Shown here in pieces: positions 20,804-29,488 of a stretch of 64,000 nucleotides of DNA (its first letter is position 1; the number at the start of each line of letters is the position of its first letter). The DNA is from Agrobacterium rubi TR3 = NBRC 13261 (lineage in GTDB: Bacteria > Pseudomonadota > Alphaproteobacteria > Rhizobiales > Rhizobiaceae): positions 1 through 64,000 of the forward strand of contig NZ_BBJU01000026.1 in assembly GCF_000739935.1 (NCBI RefSeq), given 5' to 3'. Below the pieces are notes generated by a model. It made no database searches. It saw only the letters and a list, made by a program, of their open reading frames with translations, and was not told the origin of the DNA. Both the position numbers and the translations under genes were made by a program.

Positions 20804-21580
20804 TCATATAGGACCGGAAATCGCCATTGCAAAGGTCAAAACGGTCACATCCGAGGCACCTGCCTTTTTGAGGCGGCGGGCGGCGGCGGCAACCGTGGCG
20901 CCGGTGGTGTAGACATCGTCCACCAGAACCACGCGCTTGCCGATGATGTCGGCCTCTCGGCCCGGCGCAATGGCAAAGGCACCGCGCACGTTCTGTTTGC
21001 GCGCCCGTGCCGACAGCCCGACCTGCCGGCTGGTGGGTTTGATGCGCACCAGCGTGGAGGCGAGAAACGGCTTGTTCGATAGGACAGACAGGTGGCGGGC
21101 AAGTTCGGCGGACTGGTTGAAGCGGCGCGCCAGAAAACGGCGCCGATGCAAGGGAACGGGCACGATGCAATCGCATGCCGCGACCGTGCCATCACTTGCC
21201 CGCAGCATCCATGATGCCATGAGGTGGGCAAGGTCAGTCCTGTCGAGATATTTCAGTTGATGAACGAGCCGTCTGGCGGGGCCATCATGGACGGCGGCGG
21301 CGCGCAGGCGGGCAAAGGGTGGCGGTTCGGCGATGGCTTCGGCACTGAGAATGCCCGGTCCATGATCTCGTGCAAAGGGAATGCCCAGAACTTCGCAATA
21401 GGGCCGCTCGATGAACTGCACACCCGCCCAGCATTCGACGCACAGCGCGCCGCCCGATGTCGTCTTGCGCCCGCATCCGACGCAGGACGGCGGATAGACG
21501 ACATCGGCCACCGCAGGCCATATAGCGCGCAGCATCGCTACGCCAGCATCGCTCGAAAATGGCTTTTCCCTTGGGATCAT
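20804..21580 (-). CDS. ComF family phosphoribosyltransferase-like protein
   Basis: 258 residues from ATG 21580. Near the N-terminus CVGCGRK and CVECW form a four-cysteine zinc-ribbon, followed after about 60 residues by the HQLKY motif. The C-terminal half is a PRTase fold with the PRPP-binding loop VVLVDDVYTTGAT. ComF proteins act in DNA uptake in competent bacteria, but ComF-like genes are widespread where competence is unknown, so a competence role here is not implied. The frame is open to 22219 only because it runs through the antisense of the neighbouring methyltransferase gene. Divergent from that gene with 61 bp between starts. Confidence 0.9.
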   Translation of the reverse strand: MIPREKPFSSDAGVAMLRAIWPAVADVVYPPSCVGCGRKTTSGGALCVECWAGVQFIERPYCEVLGIPFARDHGPGILSAEAIAEPPPFARLRAAAVHDGPARRLVHQLKYLDRTDLAHLMASWMLRASDGTVAACDCIVPVPLHRRRFLARRFNQSAELARHLSVLSNKPFLASTLVRIKPTSRQVGLSARARKQNVRGAFAIAPGREADIIGKRVVLVDDVYTTGATVAAAARRLKKAGASDVTVLTFAMAISGPI

Positions 21581-21641
21581 GAGGTTGACAATAGGCGCGA
21601 ACGGGTGCCTTTGCGACAGCAAAGTTTGGATGGATGACGGC

Positions 21642-22535
21642 ATGGATATTGTTTTCGACGCGGCGCTGATCGAGCAGAACCGCAAGCGCGCCTTGCGTTC
21701 CAGAGACGACAAAGCCCTGTTTCTGCTGGATATCGCCGCAGAGGAGATCGCCGACCGCATTGCCATCGTTGAGCGACACTTCGACAGCGCCGTCGAACTG
21801 CATGGTGCGACGGGCATAACGGCGCAGCGCATCAAGGAGACCGGCAAAGTCGGCACTGTTACACGTGTGGACATCGATGCGGCTTTCGCAACGAACAACG
21901 AACCGCTTGAGATCGCACCCATCGAGCACCTGCCGCTTGAACCATCATCCGCCAATCTGATCGTTTCGCCGCTCAGCCTGCACCTGACCAATGATACGCC
22001 CGGCACACTGATCCAAATTCGCCGCGCATTGAAGCCCGACGGTCTGTTCATGGCCGCCATTCCCGGTGCTGGCACCTTGCAGGAGTTGCGCGACGTGCTG
22101 CTATCCACGGAAGCGGAATTGAGCGGTGGGGCAAGCCCGCGCGTCATTCCCTTTGCCGATGTTCGCGATGTCGGCGCCCTGTTGCAACGGGCGGGCTTTG
22201 CGCTGCCGGTAACGGACACGGAAACCTATACGGTGCGCTACGATTCGATTTTGCCGCTGATGCGCGATCTCAGGGCCATGGGGATGTCCAACCCGCTGGC
22301 GGGGCGAAGCCGAAAACCGCTGAACCGCCGGTTCTTCATGCGTGCGGCCGAACTCTATGCCGAAAAATACAGCGATCCCGATGGTCGCATCCGCGCGACG
22401 TTCTCGATCATCTATGTCTCGGGATGGGCGCCGCATGAGAGCCAGCAGAAGCCGTTGAAACCCGGCTCTGCCAAGGTGCGTCTGGCCGACGCGCTGAAGA
22501 CGGCCGAAATAAAGCTACCGTCGAAGGACGAATGA
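21642..22535 (+). CDS. SAM-dependent methyltransferase, BioC/NDUFAF5-like
   Basis: 297 residues from ATG 21642 (MDIVFDAALIEQNRKRAL); another in-frame ATG at 21630 is possible. The family entry F-D-LI-NRKRAL and the downstream LHGATG / DIDAAFA / LPLEPSSANLIVSPLSLHLTND pattern match a class-I methyltransferase branch that includes BioC and the mitochondrial complex I assembly factor NDUFAF5. The glycine-rich SAM loop is weak (VELHGATGITAQRI). The MRDLRAMGMSNPLAGRSRKPLNR segment is conserved in NDUFAF5-like proteins, so a role in complex I maturation is plausible. The substrate is unproven. Confidence 0.85.
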   Translation: MDIVFDAALIEQNRKRALRSRDDKALFLLDIAAEEIADRIAIVERHFDSAVELHGATGITAQRIKETGKVGTVTRVDIDAAFATNNEPLEIAPIEHLPLEPSSANLIVSPLSLHLTNDTPGTLIQIRRALKPDGLFMAAIPGAGTLQELRDVLLSTEAELSGGASPRVIPFADVRDVGALLQRAGFALPVTDTETYTVRYDSILPLMRDLRAMGMSNPLAGRSRKPLNRRFFMRAAELYAEKYSDPDGRIRATFSIIYVSGWAPHESQQKPLKPGSAKVRLADALKTAEIKLPSKDE

Positions 22536-22545
22536 AACGACGCGC

Positions 22546-22743
22546 TCAGGCCATGGCGTTGGTGAAGGTATCGGCCAAGAACTGAAAGATCGCATTGATA
22601 TTGGTGCCGATGGCTTGCATGCCCAGAATGACAGCCGTCGAAATGAGCGCGACGATGAGGCCGTATTCGATGACGGTCGCGCCTTGCTGATCCGCGTAGA
22701 GCGCGACGAGCTTTTGCACCACAAACTCCGCCCTGCCTGCCAT
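22546..22743 (-). CDS. Flp/Fap-type pilin (type IVb), isolated copy
   Basis: 65 residues from ATG 22743 with AAGGGTG seven bases upstream. A 21-residue leader ends in Gly (ADQQG), then A-T-V-I-E-Y with glutamate at mature position 5, followed by the hydrophobic GLIVALISTAVILG helix. That is the prepilin-peptidase substrate layout of Flp pilins, which form tight-adherence pili. No tad/cpa assembly genes are in the window, so this is a stand-alone subunit that would rely on machinery encoded elsewhere, or a minor pilin. Confidence 0.9.
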   Translation of the reverse strand: MAGRAEFVVQKLVALYADQQGATVIEYGLIVALISTAVILGMQAIGTNINAIFQFLADTFTNAMA

Positions 22744-22876
22744 TCGTACACCCTTCAAACCGCCGGTATATTCAATGGGGTGAATGTTAGCGCAATTGTA
22801 TGTCCAATTGGTTACGGCTTGCGTGCAATGCCGCTCACAGGGGCAGCGAGCCCTGCCTACGGCTCAAAACAATCAA

Positions 22877-22887
22877 TCATCTGACAA
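22877..22887 (-). promoter_or_regulatory. Possible FadR-family operator in front of the GntR gene
   Basis: On the minus strand the bases read TTGTCAGATGA, one mismatch from the FadR-subfamily operator pattern TNGTNNNACNA. It lies about 85 bases upstream of the regulator and shares TTGTC-GA with the two sites at 26362-26392. Autoregulation is inferred. Confidence 0.35.
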
Positions 22888-22971
22888 ATATAACAATGAT
22901 TGATATTCATCAAAATTCATCATATGTATTTCTGCACATACATCTGTCTTTAACGCCGAGCGATCCTTAAT

Positions 22972-23712
22972 ATGCGTCAAATTGGAAAAGAGCGTCCGAA
23001 AAACGGAGCCTCGCTCGTCAGCCAGCTCAGCGGCATTCTGCGTGACGTAATCGCCTCTGGGCGATACGGCCCTGGCGACAGACTGCCCAGTGAGATCGAG
23101 TTGACCGAGGAGCACGGCGTTAGCCGCACGGTTGTGCGCGAGGCGGTCGCTGCCTTGCGCCATGACGGGCTTGTTGAGGTGCGCCAAGGGGCTGGCATCT
23201 TCGTTTTGAAGACGGACAAGGGTACACGCCCCACCATCAGCGTGGATAAGGCGAGACTCTCTTCGGATCTCGAAGTGTTGGAAATTCGCACCCCGCTGGA
23301 AATCGAGGCTGCGGGGCTTGCTGCACTTCGCAGGTCGCCGTCTCAGGAAGAGGCGATTTTCGAGTGCCACGCCAAAGTGCTGGACTGTCTCGAGAACAAC
23401 CAGTCCATCCGCGAGGCGGATCTGGCGCTGCATTTTGCGATTGCGGCGGCGACCAACAATCCGCTGTTTACGCAGTTTCTGGAGCTGCATGGACCCGCGG
23501 CCATCCCGCAATCCCGCTTCGTTCCCAAGCAGCAAGAGGTCGACCAGACCGCCTATCGACGCCTGATCCACAGGGAACATGAGGCGATCATCGTTGCGAT
23601 TTCAGACCGGGACGAGCAGGCGGCAAAGCTGGCCATGCAGGAGCATCTGCGCGGCAGCCAGCTTCGCTACCGCGAGATGATGCGCGATCTGCGCGGTATC
23701 GCCGCTAACTAG
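22972..23712 (+). CDS. GntR family transcriptional regulator, FadR/FCD subfamily
   Basis: 246 residues. An N-terminal winged helix (about 10-75) contains the GntR signature GDRLPSEIELTEEHGVSRTVVREAVAALRHDGLVEVRQGAGIFV. The C-terminal all-helical FCD effector domain (about 95-235) contains the AREAD-type histidine/acid residues (EADLALHFAIAAATNNPLF). FCD members often sense sugar acids, which suits the uronate-glycan locus that follows. Probably a repressor released by a uronate breakdown product. Its 3' end overlaps that of the convergent gene by four bases. Confidence 0.93.
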   Translation: MRQIGKERPKNGASLVSQLSGILRDVIASGRYGPGDRLPSEIELTEEHGVSRTVVREAVAALRHDGLVEVRQGAGIFVLKTDKGTRPTISVDKARLSSDLEVLEIRTPLEIEAAGLAALRRSPSQEEAIFECHAKVLDCLENNQSIREADLALHFAIAAATNNPLFTQFLELHGPAAIPQSRFVPKQQEVDQTAYRRLIHREHEAIIVAISDRDEQAAKLAMQEHLRGSQLRYREMMRDLRGIAAN

Positions 23713-24497
23713 GACACGTCCGCGCCCCAGACCTCGAATTGGGTAAGCGCCGGAAAAGGCGATGGATCGCCAGCCTTTTTCAGGTCGTGCAGGCGCACCC
23801 ATTCCACCGTGCGCGGCGGCATGGCGAAGGCTTGAGCGGCACCGGATTTGACCAAGGGGACCGTCAGCACGTGGCCATCTGAAAAGGTCATGCTGGCCTC
23901 ATTCCACCAGGCATCATGGGGAAAATCTGCCCTGAGATACAACGTGATCTGATCAATCCGCACGGGACGCCCGAACGCCAAAGTGAGCGTTGCCGCCGGG
24001 TCCTGATTGATGCCCCAGCTGGTATAGGGCCAGAAGCCGTGATCCGTATTGGCCTTTTCACCATCGATGGCATTGCGGGCGGCAAAGACGGCCTCGCCGC
24101 GCGTTTCCACATTGGCTTTCGCATGGGGAAAGAGCGTCGTGTTGTCGTGATGATCGAAGGGATTGAAGGCGAGGTTTCGACGTATCGAAGCCTCATCTGG
24201 GTGAACGCGACAGGCGGATATGCGGTGGAGGTTACCCAGGAAAGCCTGTGGCGGATAGGTCTTGCGTGTGAGTCCGAAGGGGACAGGAAGGGAGAAATTC
24301 GTGCCCGCCAGGAAGACACGGGCGGGCGGGATGCCGGCATCGAGACTGAGATCGATATGGCCTGATTCTGCCGCTTCGACCACGATCCTGTCACCTTCAG
24401 TATATTCGCTGCGATAGACCAGAAAAACTTCGTCGTCGGAACTCGCTTGCGACAGGACCGTGCCAGCGGCGTTGATGACTTTCAGTGTGAGCTTCAT
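23709..24497 (-). CDS. Putative carbohydrate-binding (F5/8 type C-like) protein of the uronate-glycan locus
   Basis: 262 residues from ATG 24497, which has AGGGAG seven bases upstream. No signal peptide, so cytoplasmic. The first ~100 residues look like beta-strand sequence (LTLKVINAAGTVLSQASS, FLVYRSEYTEGDRIVVEA). The second half has the look of a discoidin/F5-8C beta-sandwich: EAVFAARNAIDGEKANTDHGFWPYTSWGINQDPAA, then LAFGRPVRIDQITLYLRAD and WVRLHDLKKA near the end. Such domains bind sugars. It lies 12 bp downstream of the lyase gene, probably translated from the same message, and may help position substrate or be a ligand-sensing partner. No characterised homologue comes to mind. Confidence 0.62.
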   Translation of the reverse strand: MKLTLKVINAAGTVLSQASSDDEVFLVYRSEYTEGDRIVVEAAESGHIDLSLDAGIPPARVFLAGTNFSLPVPFGLTRKTYPPQAFLGNLHRISACRVHPDEASIRRNLAFNPFDHHDNTTLFPHAKANVETRGEAVFAARNAIDGEKANTDHGFWPYTSWGINQDPAATLTLAFGRPVRIDQITLYLRADFPHDAWWNEASMTFSDGHVLTVPLVKSGAAQAFAMPPRTVEWVRLHDLKKAGDPSPFPALTQFEVWGADVS

Positions 24498-24509
24498 CGG
24501 CATTCTCCC

Positions 24510-26336
24510 TTAGCGGATGACGAGGCGAAGGCGTTTGCCTTGGAGCGGAATGAGGGTGCGGTGGATGGCGTTCGGCCATGACTGGCGCAAGCGCGGATCA
24601 TCGATCTCGATCGTTTCGATAGTGGGCACCGCCGCACCTTCGATATCGATGGAACCGAGGTCACCCAGAACCAGCGCGTCGCCAGCAATGCGGGGCTTTT
24701 CGACCGTCATGAGCGACAGAACGGCATCACGCTCGCCTTCATGATTATCGATAATTTCGACATACTGACCACGGACAAGCCTGATGGTTCTGGTGTAGCT
24801 TTGCACACCCGCCGCCGGCGGATAGGCATCGGCGAGATCAAGAGAGATTTCGGCATGCTGTTCGGTGAAATCGACACGGAAATCGCGGGCCGCGAAGGCT
24901 TCGCCATCCATTTGCATCATGCCACCGAAACTCGGCAGGTTGTGGAAGGCCGATTGCATGGTCCAGATGTCGTAACGCTGCGGCGAAAAGGTTTTGGCCG
25001 TGTAGGTCTCGACGCCGACATCGATGAGGAAGGGACGCCCATGCTTGTACAGCGTGATGCTGCCGACATCATTGTGGTTATGGCTTTCGCCATTGTTGCC
25101 GCCTTTGACGGCGAGATCGAAGATATCATCGCGGGCGATGGCGAGTTCTATGCCGGGGTAGAACATATCGACTTTGGCGGGTGGCGGGAGAGATGCCTCG
25201 GACAGTTCCTGCTCTGACAGAACCGCTTGTACGCGATACCAGAGGTTCCACTCATCCTGCATCAAGCGCTTGGACGAACGCTGCCAGCAATCTACGGCGA
25301 AGACCTGAAGCGCAGGGGATGCGATGGTTTTGCCGACGAGATACTCACGCAGGCCACTCGTCTCGAACCGGGCGGGGGCGTCTGCGAAGTTGAAGAACTG
25401 GTCATCGGCGACATTCATATGCCGGATGAATTCGGCCATATTGCGCAGCTTCTTTTCGCGCAGCAGGGGGCCGGTCACGCCGGGAGCCGACTCCTCCAGA
25501 ACCGCGAGCCCCGTGAACATGCAAAGTGTCGCATGGCCGTAATAGAGTGCGCCCTCTTCACAGGCCCCGTCCTCCGCATAGTCCTTCTGGAAGGCATCGA
25601 GGCTCTTAAAGGCTTGCTCGGCAACGGCGCGGCGGGTCGGTTGATCGGTGGGCTGCAGGAATGTGGATAGGAGGACGTTCTGCGTGATCCACGCCGTCCA
25701 GTTGTTCATCCGCTCATCGCCATTGCCCATCCACCAGAAGTGGTGCGAGAGGTAGGGCCGGGTGATGCGCTGGTCGATTTCGCTGGAAATCCGCGCGACA
25801 AGGGTGGCGTCCAGTTGGGGGGCGAACAGGTGCGAGACCAGCGCCAGATTGGCCGCCGTCTCGGCTGCGAAGAGATCGATCACCGGGTTTTGCGGATCGG
25901 GAAGTGGGGTGCGCGAACCGCCACGGACATGGGAATTATGCGCGGGCAGCTGCCAGCCGCTTTCCTCGCAGATGAGCCATAGGCCGTTGGCGATCTCGGC
26001 TAAGAAACGCCCCTCGCCTTCGATGCATTCTCCCAGAACCAGCGCGTTCAGCTTGAGGCGGCGCGCAAAATAGAGCGCTTCGAAGCGCGAGCGGTTGCCG
26101 TTCTGGGTATATTCCATGTAGTCGCTGGCGAGGATGATGGACCATGACTCACCAAGCGCCTTCACGGCAGCATCGATCAGCTCTGCGCGGCTGGTCTGCG
26201 ATGCGGAGCAGCGGATGCGTTCAGCCGTGACAGCGGCTGCAAAATCACCCAGCCTGCCCGGCAGGAGCGCTATCAACTCTGCAAACACGCCCTGACCTCC
26301 CGCGCGTTCGATATTCGTTAGCAAGGTTCCTATCAT
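24510..26336 (-). CDS. Heparinase II/III family polysaccharide lyase, cytoplasmic oligouronide lyase
   Basis: 608 residues from ATG 26336; the frame runs to a TTG at 26393 inside the promoter region, which I reject. The first ~370 residues are alpha/alpha-toroid sequence with NWTAWITQNVL and GALYYGHA, and the Heparinase_II_III beta domain follows with the conserved SHNHNDVGS (NHND at 420-423). These enzymes cleave uronic-acid glycosidic bonds by beta-elimination and leave an unsaturated uronyl end, exactly what the GH88 enzyme of the divergent operon removes. With no signal peptide, it should act on imported oligosaccharides. Substrate could be a glycosaminoglycan-like, alginate-like or glucuronan oligomer; the sequence does not decide. 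Confidence 0.87.
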   Translation of the reverse strand: MIGTLLTNIERAGGQGVFAELIALLPGRLGDFAAAVTAERIRCSASQTSRAELIDAAVKALGESWSIILASDYMEYTQNGNRSRFEALYFARRLKLNALVLGECIEGEGRFLAEIANGLWLICEESGWQLPAHNSHVRGGSRTPLPDPQNPVIDLFAAETAANLALVSHLFAPQLDATLVARISSEIDQRITRPYLSHHFWWMGNGDERMNNWTAWITQNVLLSTFLQPTDQPTRRAVAEQAFKSLDAFQKDYAEDGACEEGALYYGHATLCMFTGLAVLEESAPGVTGPLLREKKLRNMAEFIRHMNVADDQFFNFADAPARFETSGLREYLVGKTIASPALQVFAVDCWQRSSKRLMQDEWNLWYRVQAVLSEQELSEASLPPPAKVDMFYPGIELAIARDDIFDLAVKGGNNGESHNHNDVGSITLYKHGRPFLIDVGVETYTAKTFSPQRYDIWTMQSAFHNLPSFGGMMQMDGEAFAARDFRVDFTEQHAEISLDLADAYPPAAGVQSYTRTIRLVRGQYVEIIDNHEGERDAVLSLMTVEKPRIAGDALVLGDLGSIDIEGAAVPTIETIEIDDPRLRQSWPNAIHRTLIPLQGKRLRLVIR

Positions 26337-26361
26337 ACGTCTTTTCGAATCTCCAGAGAAT

Positions 26362-26392
26362 TTGTCTGACTTTAAGTGAGGTTGTTTGACCA
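26362..26392 (+). promoter_or_regulatory. Two tandem FadR-type operator candidates
   Basis: TTGTCTGACTT (26362-26372) and TTGTTTGACCA (26382-26392) are direct repeats exactly 20 bp apart, two helical turns. The second fits the FadR-subfamily pattern TNGTNNNACNA fully and the first in all but the last base. They lie between the divergent lyase and transporter genes, and the second overlaps the -35 of the transporter promoter candidate, as expected for repression by the GntR protein at 22972-23712. Confidence 0.5.
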
Positions 26393-26413
26393 ATGCGAAT
26401 TTTGTGCTATCAA
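26386..26413 (+). promoter_or_regulatory. Sigma-70-like promoter for the transporter-GH88 operon
   Basis: TTGACC (26386-26391) and TATCAA (26408-26413) with a 16-bp spacer. A short inverted repeat (CATCAG/CTGATG, 26426-26445) lies downstream in the leader. Confidence 0.4.
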
Positions 26414-26510
26414 AACGGCAGGAGGCATCAGGTGAAAATCTGATGGCAGGAGATGTTGCAGCGGTCTGCGCCGGTCATGACGACGGCTGGCCGACAATGG
26501 GAGGAATGCC

Positions 26511-27455
26511 GTGGCCATTGTGACCGCGTCCGACACACAGGCGGCCCCATACCGCAAGAAAAAGGTGCGGATCGTTTCCAAGAGACGACGCCGGATCGAA
26601 AATGCGCTGATCGCCTATTCCTTCATTGCCCCGAATTTTCTCGGCTTTGCCATCTTCACGCTCGGCCCCATTCTTTTCGCCTTTGCGCTCGCCTTCATGC
26701 ATTGGGATGGCTCCAATGCCATGAGCTTTGCGGGACTGGATAATTTCTGGCGCTTGTTCGAAGACAAGGCGTTCATCTCCGCCTTCTGGAATACGATCGT
26801 CTATACCGTCGTGTCCGTGCCTGCGACGCTGGCCTGCGCGCTGGGACTGGCCGTCCTTCTCAACCAGAAAATTCTCGGTCGCGATTTCTTTCGCACCGCG
26901 ATGTTCTTTCCCTATGTTGCGTCGCTGGTGGCGGTGGCCGTCGTCTGGAACATGATTTTCAACCCCGAAATGGGGCCGGTCAACATGCTGCTCTATACGC
27001 TGGGCATGGACCCCGCCGATATGCCCGGCTGGGCGGCGGACCGGCACTGGGCAATGGTCACCGTCATTCTCTTCGGCATCTGGAAGAGCATGGGTTACTA
27101 CATGGTGATCTATCTGGCCGGGCTTCAGGGCATCAATTCCGAGCTTTACGAAGCGGCCGGTCTGGATGGCGCCAATGCCTGGCAGAAGTTCATCCACGTC
27201 ACGCTGCCGCAACTGGCACCGACGACGTTTTTCGTCACTGTCATGCTGACCATTCAGTCGTTCAAGGTGTTCGATCAGGTCTACATGATCACGCAGGGCG
27301 GACCCGGCACCTCCACGCTCGTTCTGGTCTACCACATCTATAACGAAGCCTTTATTTCCTGGGATCTCGGCTATTCCAGCATGATTGCGCTCGTTCTGTT
27401 CTTCCTCGTGCTGGCCGTGACGGTCGTCCAGTTCAAACGGCAGCGGGAGGACTGA
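26511..27455 (+). CDS. Sugar ABC transporter permease, MalF type
   Basis: 314 residues from GTG 26511 with an excellent GGGAGGA upstream. A short basic cytoplasmic head is followed by about six hydrophobic segments. The permease EAA loop is visible as EAAGLDGANAWQKFIHVTLPQL. It pairs with the MalG-type permease five bases downstream to form the membrane channel for oligosaccharides delivered by the binding protein at 31345-32625. First gene of a five-to-seven gene operon read away from the lyase. Confidence 0.94.
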   Translation: MAIVTASDTQAAPYRKKKVRIVSKRRRRIENALIAYSFIAPNFLGFAIFTLGPILFAFALAFMHWDGSNAMSFAGLDNFWRLFEDKAFISAFWNTIVYTVVSVPATLACALGLAVLLNQKILGRDFFRTAMFFPYVASLVAVAVVWNMIFNPEMGPVNMLLYTLGMDPADMPGWAADRHWAMVTVILFGIWKSMGYYMVIYLAGLQGINSELYEAAGLDGANAWQKFIHVTLPQLAPTTFFVTVMLTIQSFKVFDQVYMITQGGPGTSTLVLVYHIYNEAFISWDLGYSSMIALVLFFLVLAVTVVQFKRQRED

Positions 27456-27459
27456 GGCG

Positions 27460-28296
27460 ATGCGCATCATGGGCCGGAAAGTGACCGTTGGAACGATTGC
27501 CGTCTATGCCACGGTCATCGCGATCACCATCGTCATGCTGTTGCCGTTTGCGTGGATGCTGTCGGCATCGCTCAAGCTCAGCCGCGATGTCTTCGCCTTT
27601 CCCATCGAATGGATACCGGCACAGCCGCGCTGGGAAAACTACACGGAGATATGGACGAAGATACCGCTGGCGCTGTTCATTTATAACACGTCCAAGCTGA
27701 CGATCATCGTCACGATCATGCAGTTGCTGACATCGAGTTTTGCGGCATACGCATTTGCCAAGCTGCACTTTCCCTACAAGAACACGCTTTTTTTAGGCTA
27801 CATCGCCACCATCGCCATGCCGTGGCAGGTCTATATGGTGCCGCAGTTCCTGCTGATGCGCGAATTCGGCCTCAACAACACCCATCTGGCGCTGATCCTG
27901 TTGCAGGCTTTCACCGCGTTTGGCGTGTTTCTGATGCGCCAGTTCTATATGTCGATCCCCAACGAGTTGTGCGAGGCAGCCCGCATTGATGGCATGAACG
28001 AATACCAGATCTGGGCGAAGATCATGCTGCCGCTATCCAAGCCCGCGCTCTCGACGCTGACGATCTTCACCTTCGTCACGACTTGGAACGACTTTCTGGG
28101 GCCAATGATCTATCTGACGAAAACGGAACTGAAGACCATCCAGATCGGGCTTCGCATGTTCATTTCGCAATATTCGGCGGAATACGGACTGATCATGGCC
28201 GCGTCAGTGGTGGCGCTGATCCCGGTTCTCATCGTTTTTCTGGCGCTGCAACGCTTCTTCGTCGAAGGCGTCGCTTCCTCGGGGATCAAGGGTTGA
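27460..28296 (+). CDS. Sugar ABC transporter permease, MalG type
   Basis: 278 residues, normal MalG-family length. About six membrane segments, the first at about 10-33 (GTIAVYATVIAITIVMLLPF). The EAA loop reads EAARIDGMNEYQIWAKIMLPLSKP, and the C-terminus ends in the FFVEGVASSGIKG pattern typical of the family. A GGAGG motif ahead of the start lies within the end of the upstream gene, four bases away, so the two permeases are translated together. Confidence 0.94.
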   Translation: MRIMGRKVTVGTIAVYATVIAITIVMLLPFAWMLSASLKLSRDVFAFPIEWIPAQPRWENYTEIWTKIPLALFIYNTSKLTIIVTIMQLLTSSFAAYAFAKLHFPYKNTLFLGYIATIAMPWQVYMVPQFLLMREFGLNNTHLALILLQAFTAFGVFLMRQFYMSIPNELCEAARIDGMNEYQIWAKIMLPLSKPALSTLTIFTFVTTWNDFLGPMIYLTKTELKTIQIGLRMFISQYSAEYGLIMAASVVALIPVLIVFLALQRFFVEGVASSGIKG

Positions 28297-28300
28297 TATC

Positions 28301-29473
28301 ATGCTGAATTTTACCGACACCCAACCGAACCCGATTACCTCTGCCGAAATCGATGCGGCGATGGCAACGGCTGTCGAACAGGTGCGGCGCAACCTGCCGG
28401 AGTTTACCTACAAGGCACAGAACCATTCCAGCGTCGGCAATTTTTATCCAGCCGTTGCCAACGACCAATGGACCGCCGGTTTCTGGCCGGGGCAGATCTG
28501 GCTCGCCTTCGAGCATACGGGTGATAAGGTTTTTCAACACGCCGCGCAGATACAGGTGCAGAGCTTTCTGCACCGGATCGAAAACCGCATCGAGACCGAC
28601 CATCACGATATGGGCTTTCTCTATTCGCCCTCCTGCATCGCTGCGTGGAAATTGGTGGAGGATGAGGATGGCAAACGTGCAGCCCTGATGGCTGCCGACC
28701 AATTGATGGAGCGGTTTCAGCCCGTAGGCCAGTTCATTCAGGCATGGGGCCGCAAAGGCAATCCGAATGAATATCGGTATATCATCGACTGCCTGTTGAA
28801 CCTGCCGCTGCTCTACTGGGCCGCTGAGCAGACGGGTCGCGAGGATTACCGCGATATTGCACTAGCGCACGCCCGCACCACGCTTGCGCACTCCGTTCGG
28901 GCGGACGATTCCACCTATCACACGTTCTATATGGACCCGGAGACCGGCGCGCCGGTACGGGGTGTGACGAAGCAGGGTTATAGCGACGAGAGCTATTGGG
29001 CGCGCGGACAGGCCTGGGGCGTTGCCGGAATGGCGTTTTCTTATCGCTACGAGCGCCTGCCCGCCTATCGCGACGCTTTCGAGCGGCTGCTGACCTTTTA
29101 TCTGAAGCGACTGCCGCCCGATCTCGTGCCCTATTGGGACCTCGTCTTTACGGAGAAAGACGGCGAGCCGCGTGACAGTTCGGCAGCGGCCATTGTTGCC
29201 TGCGGCCTGTTGGAAATGGCCGATCTGGAGGAGGCTGAGAAGGCCGAGCAGTATCGCGACCTCGCGCGACGCATGGTGAAAAGCCTTGTCGATTCCTACT
29301 CGGTCAAGGACCCCACGGTTTCTAACGGGCAGCTTCTGCACGGCACCTATTCGAAGAAAACGCAGCACAACACCTGCCGCGGCGAAGGCGTCGATGAGTG
29401 CGTGTCCTGGGGCGATTATTATTATCTGGAAGCACTGACGCGATTGTCGCGCAACTGGGCATCCTACTGGTGA
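28301..29473 (+). CDS. Unsaturated glucuronyl hydrolase, glycoside hydrolase family 88
   Basis: Removes the 4,5-unsaturated uronic acid left by polysaccharide lyases, using water addition to the double bond. 390 residues, normal length. An alpha/alpha-barrel with the two family aspartates visible: D103 in HHDMGF and D163 in IIDCLLNLPLLYW, matching Asp88 and Asp149 of the Bacillus enzyme. TQHNTCRGEGVDECVSWGDYYYLEAL near the end is the usual closing motif. No signal peptide, so it works in the cytoplasm after import. Inserted between the permease and ATPase genes, which ties the importer to unsaturated oligouronides. Confidence 0.94.
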   Translation: MLNFTDTQPNPITSAEIDAAMATAVEQVRRNLPEFTYKAQNHSSVGNFYPAVANDQWTAGFWPGQIWLAFEHTGDKVFQHAAQIQVQSFLHRIENRIETDHHDMGFLYSPSCIAAWKLVEDEDGKRAALMAADQLMERFQPVGQFIQAWGRKGNPNEYRYIIDCLLNLPLLYWAAEQTGREDYRDIALAHARTTLAHSVRADDSTYHTFYMDPETGAPVRGVTKQGYSDESYWARGQAWGVAGMAFSYRYERLPAYRDAFERLLTFYLKRLPPDLVPYWDLVFTEKDGEPRDSSAAAIVACGLLEMADLEEAEKAEQYRDLARRMVKSLVDSYSVKDPTVSNGQLLHGTYSKKTQHNTCRGEGVDECVSWGDYYYLEALTRLSRNWASYW

Positions 29474-29488
29474 GCGCGTGAGGACGAT

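Noticed and set aside
21581-22219. N-terminal extension of the ComF-like protein
   Set aside because: It is antisense to the methyltransferase gene; the ATG at 21580 gives the normal family length with its zinc ribbon near the start.
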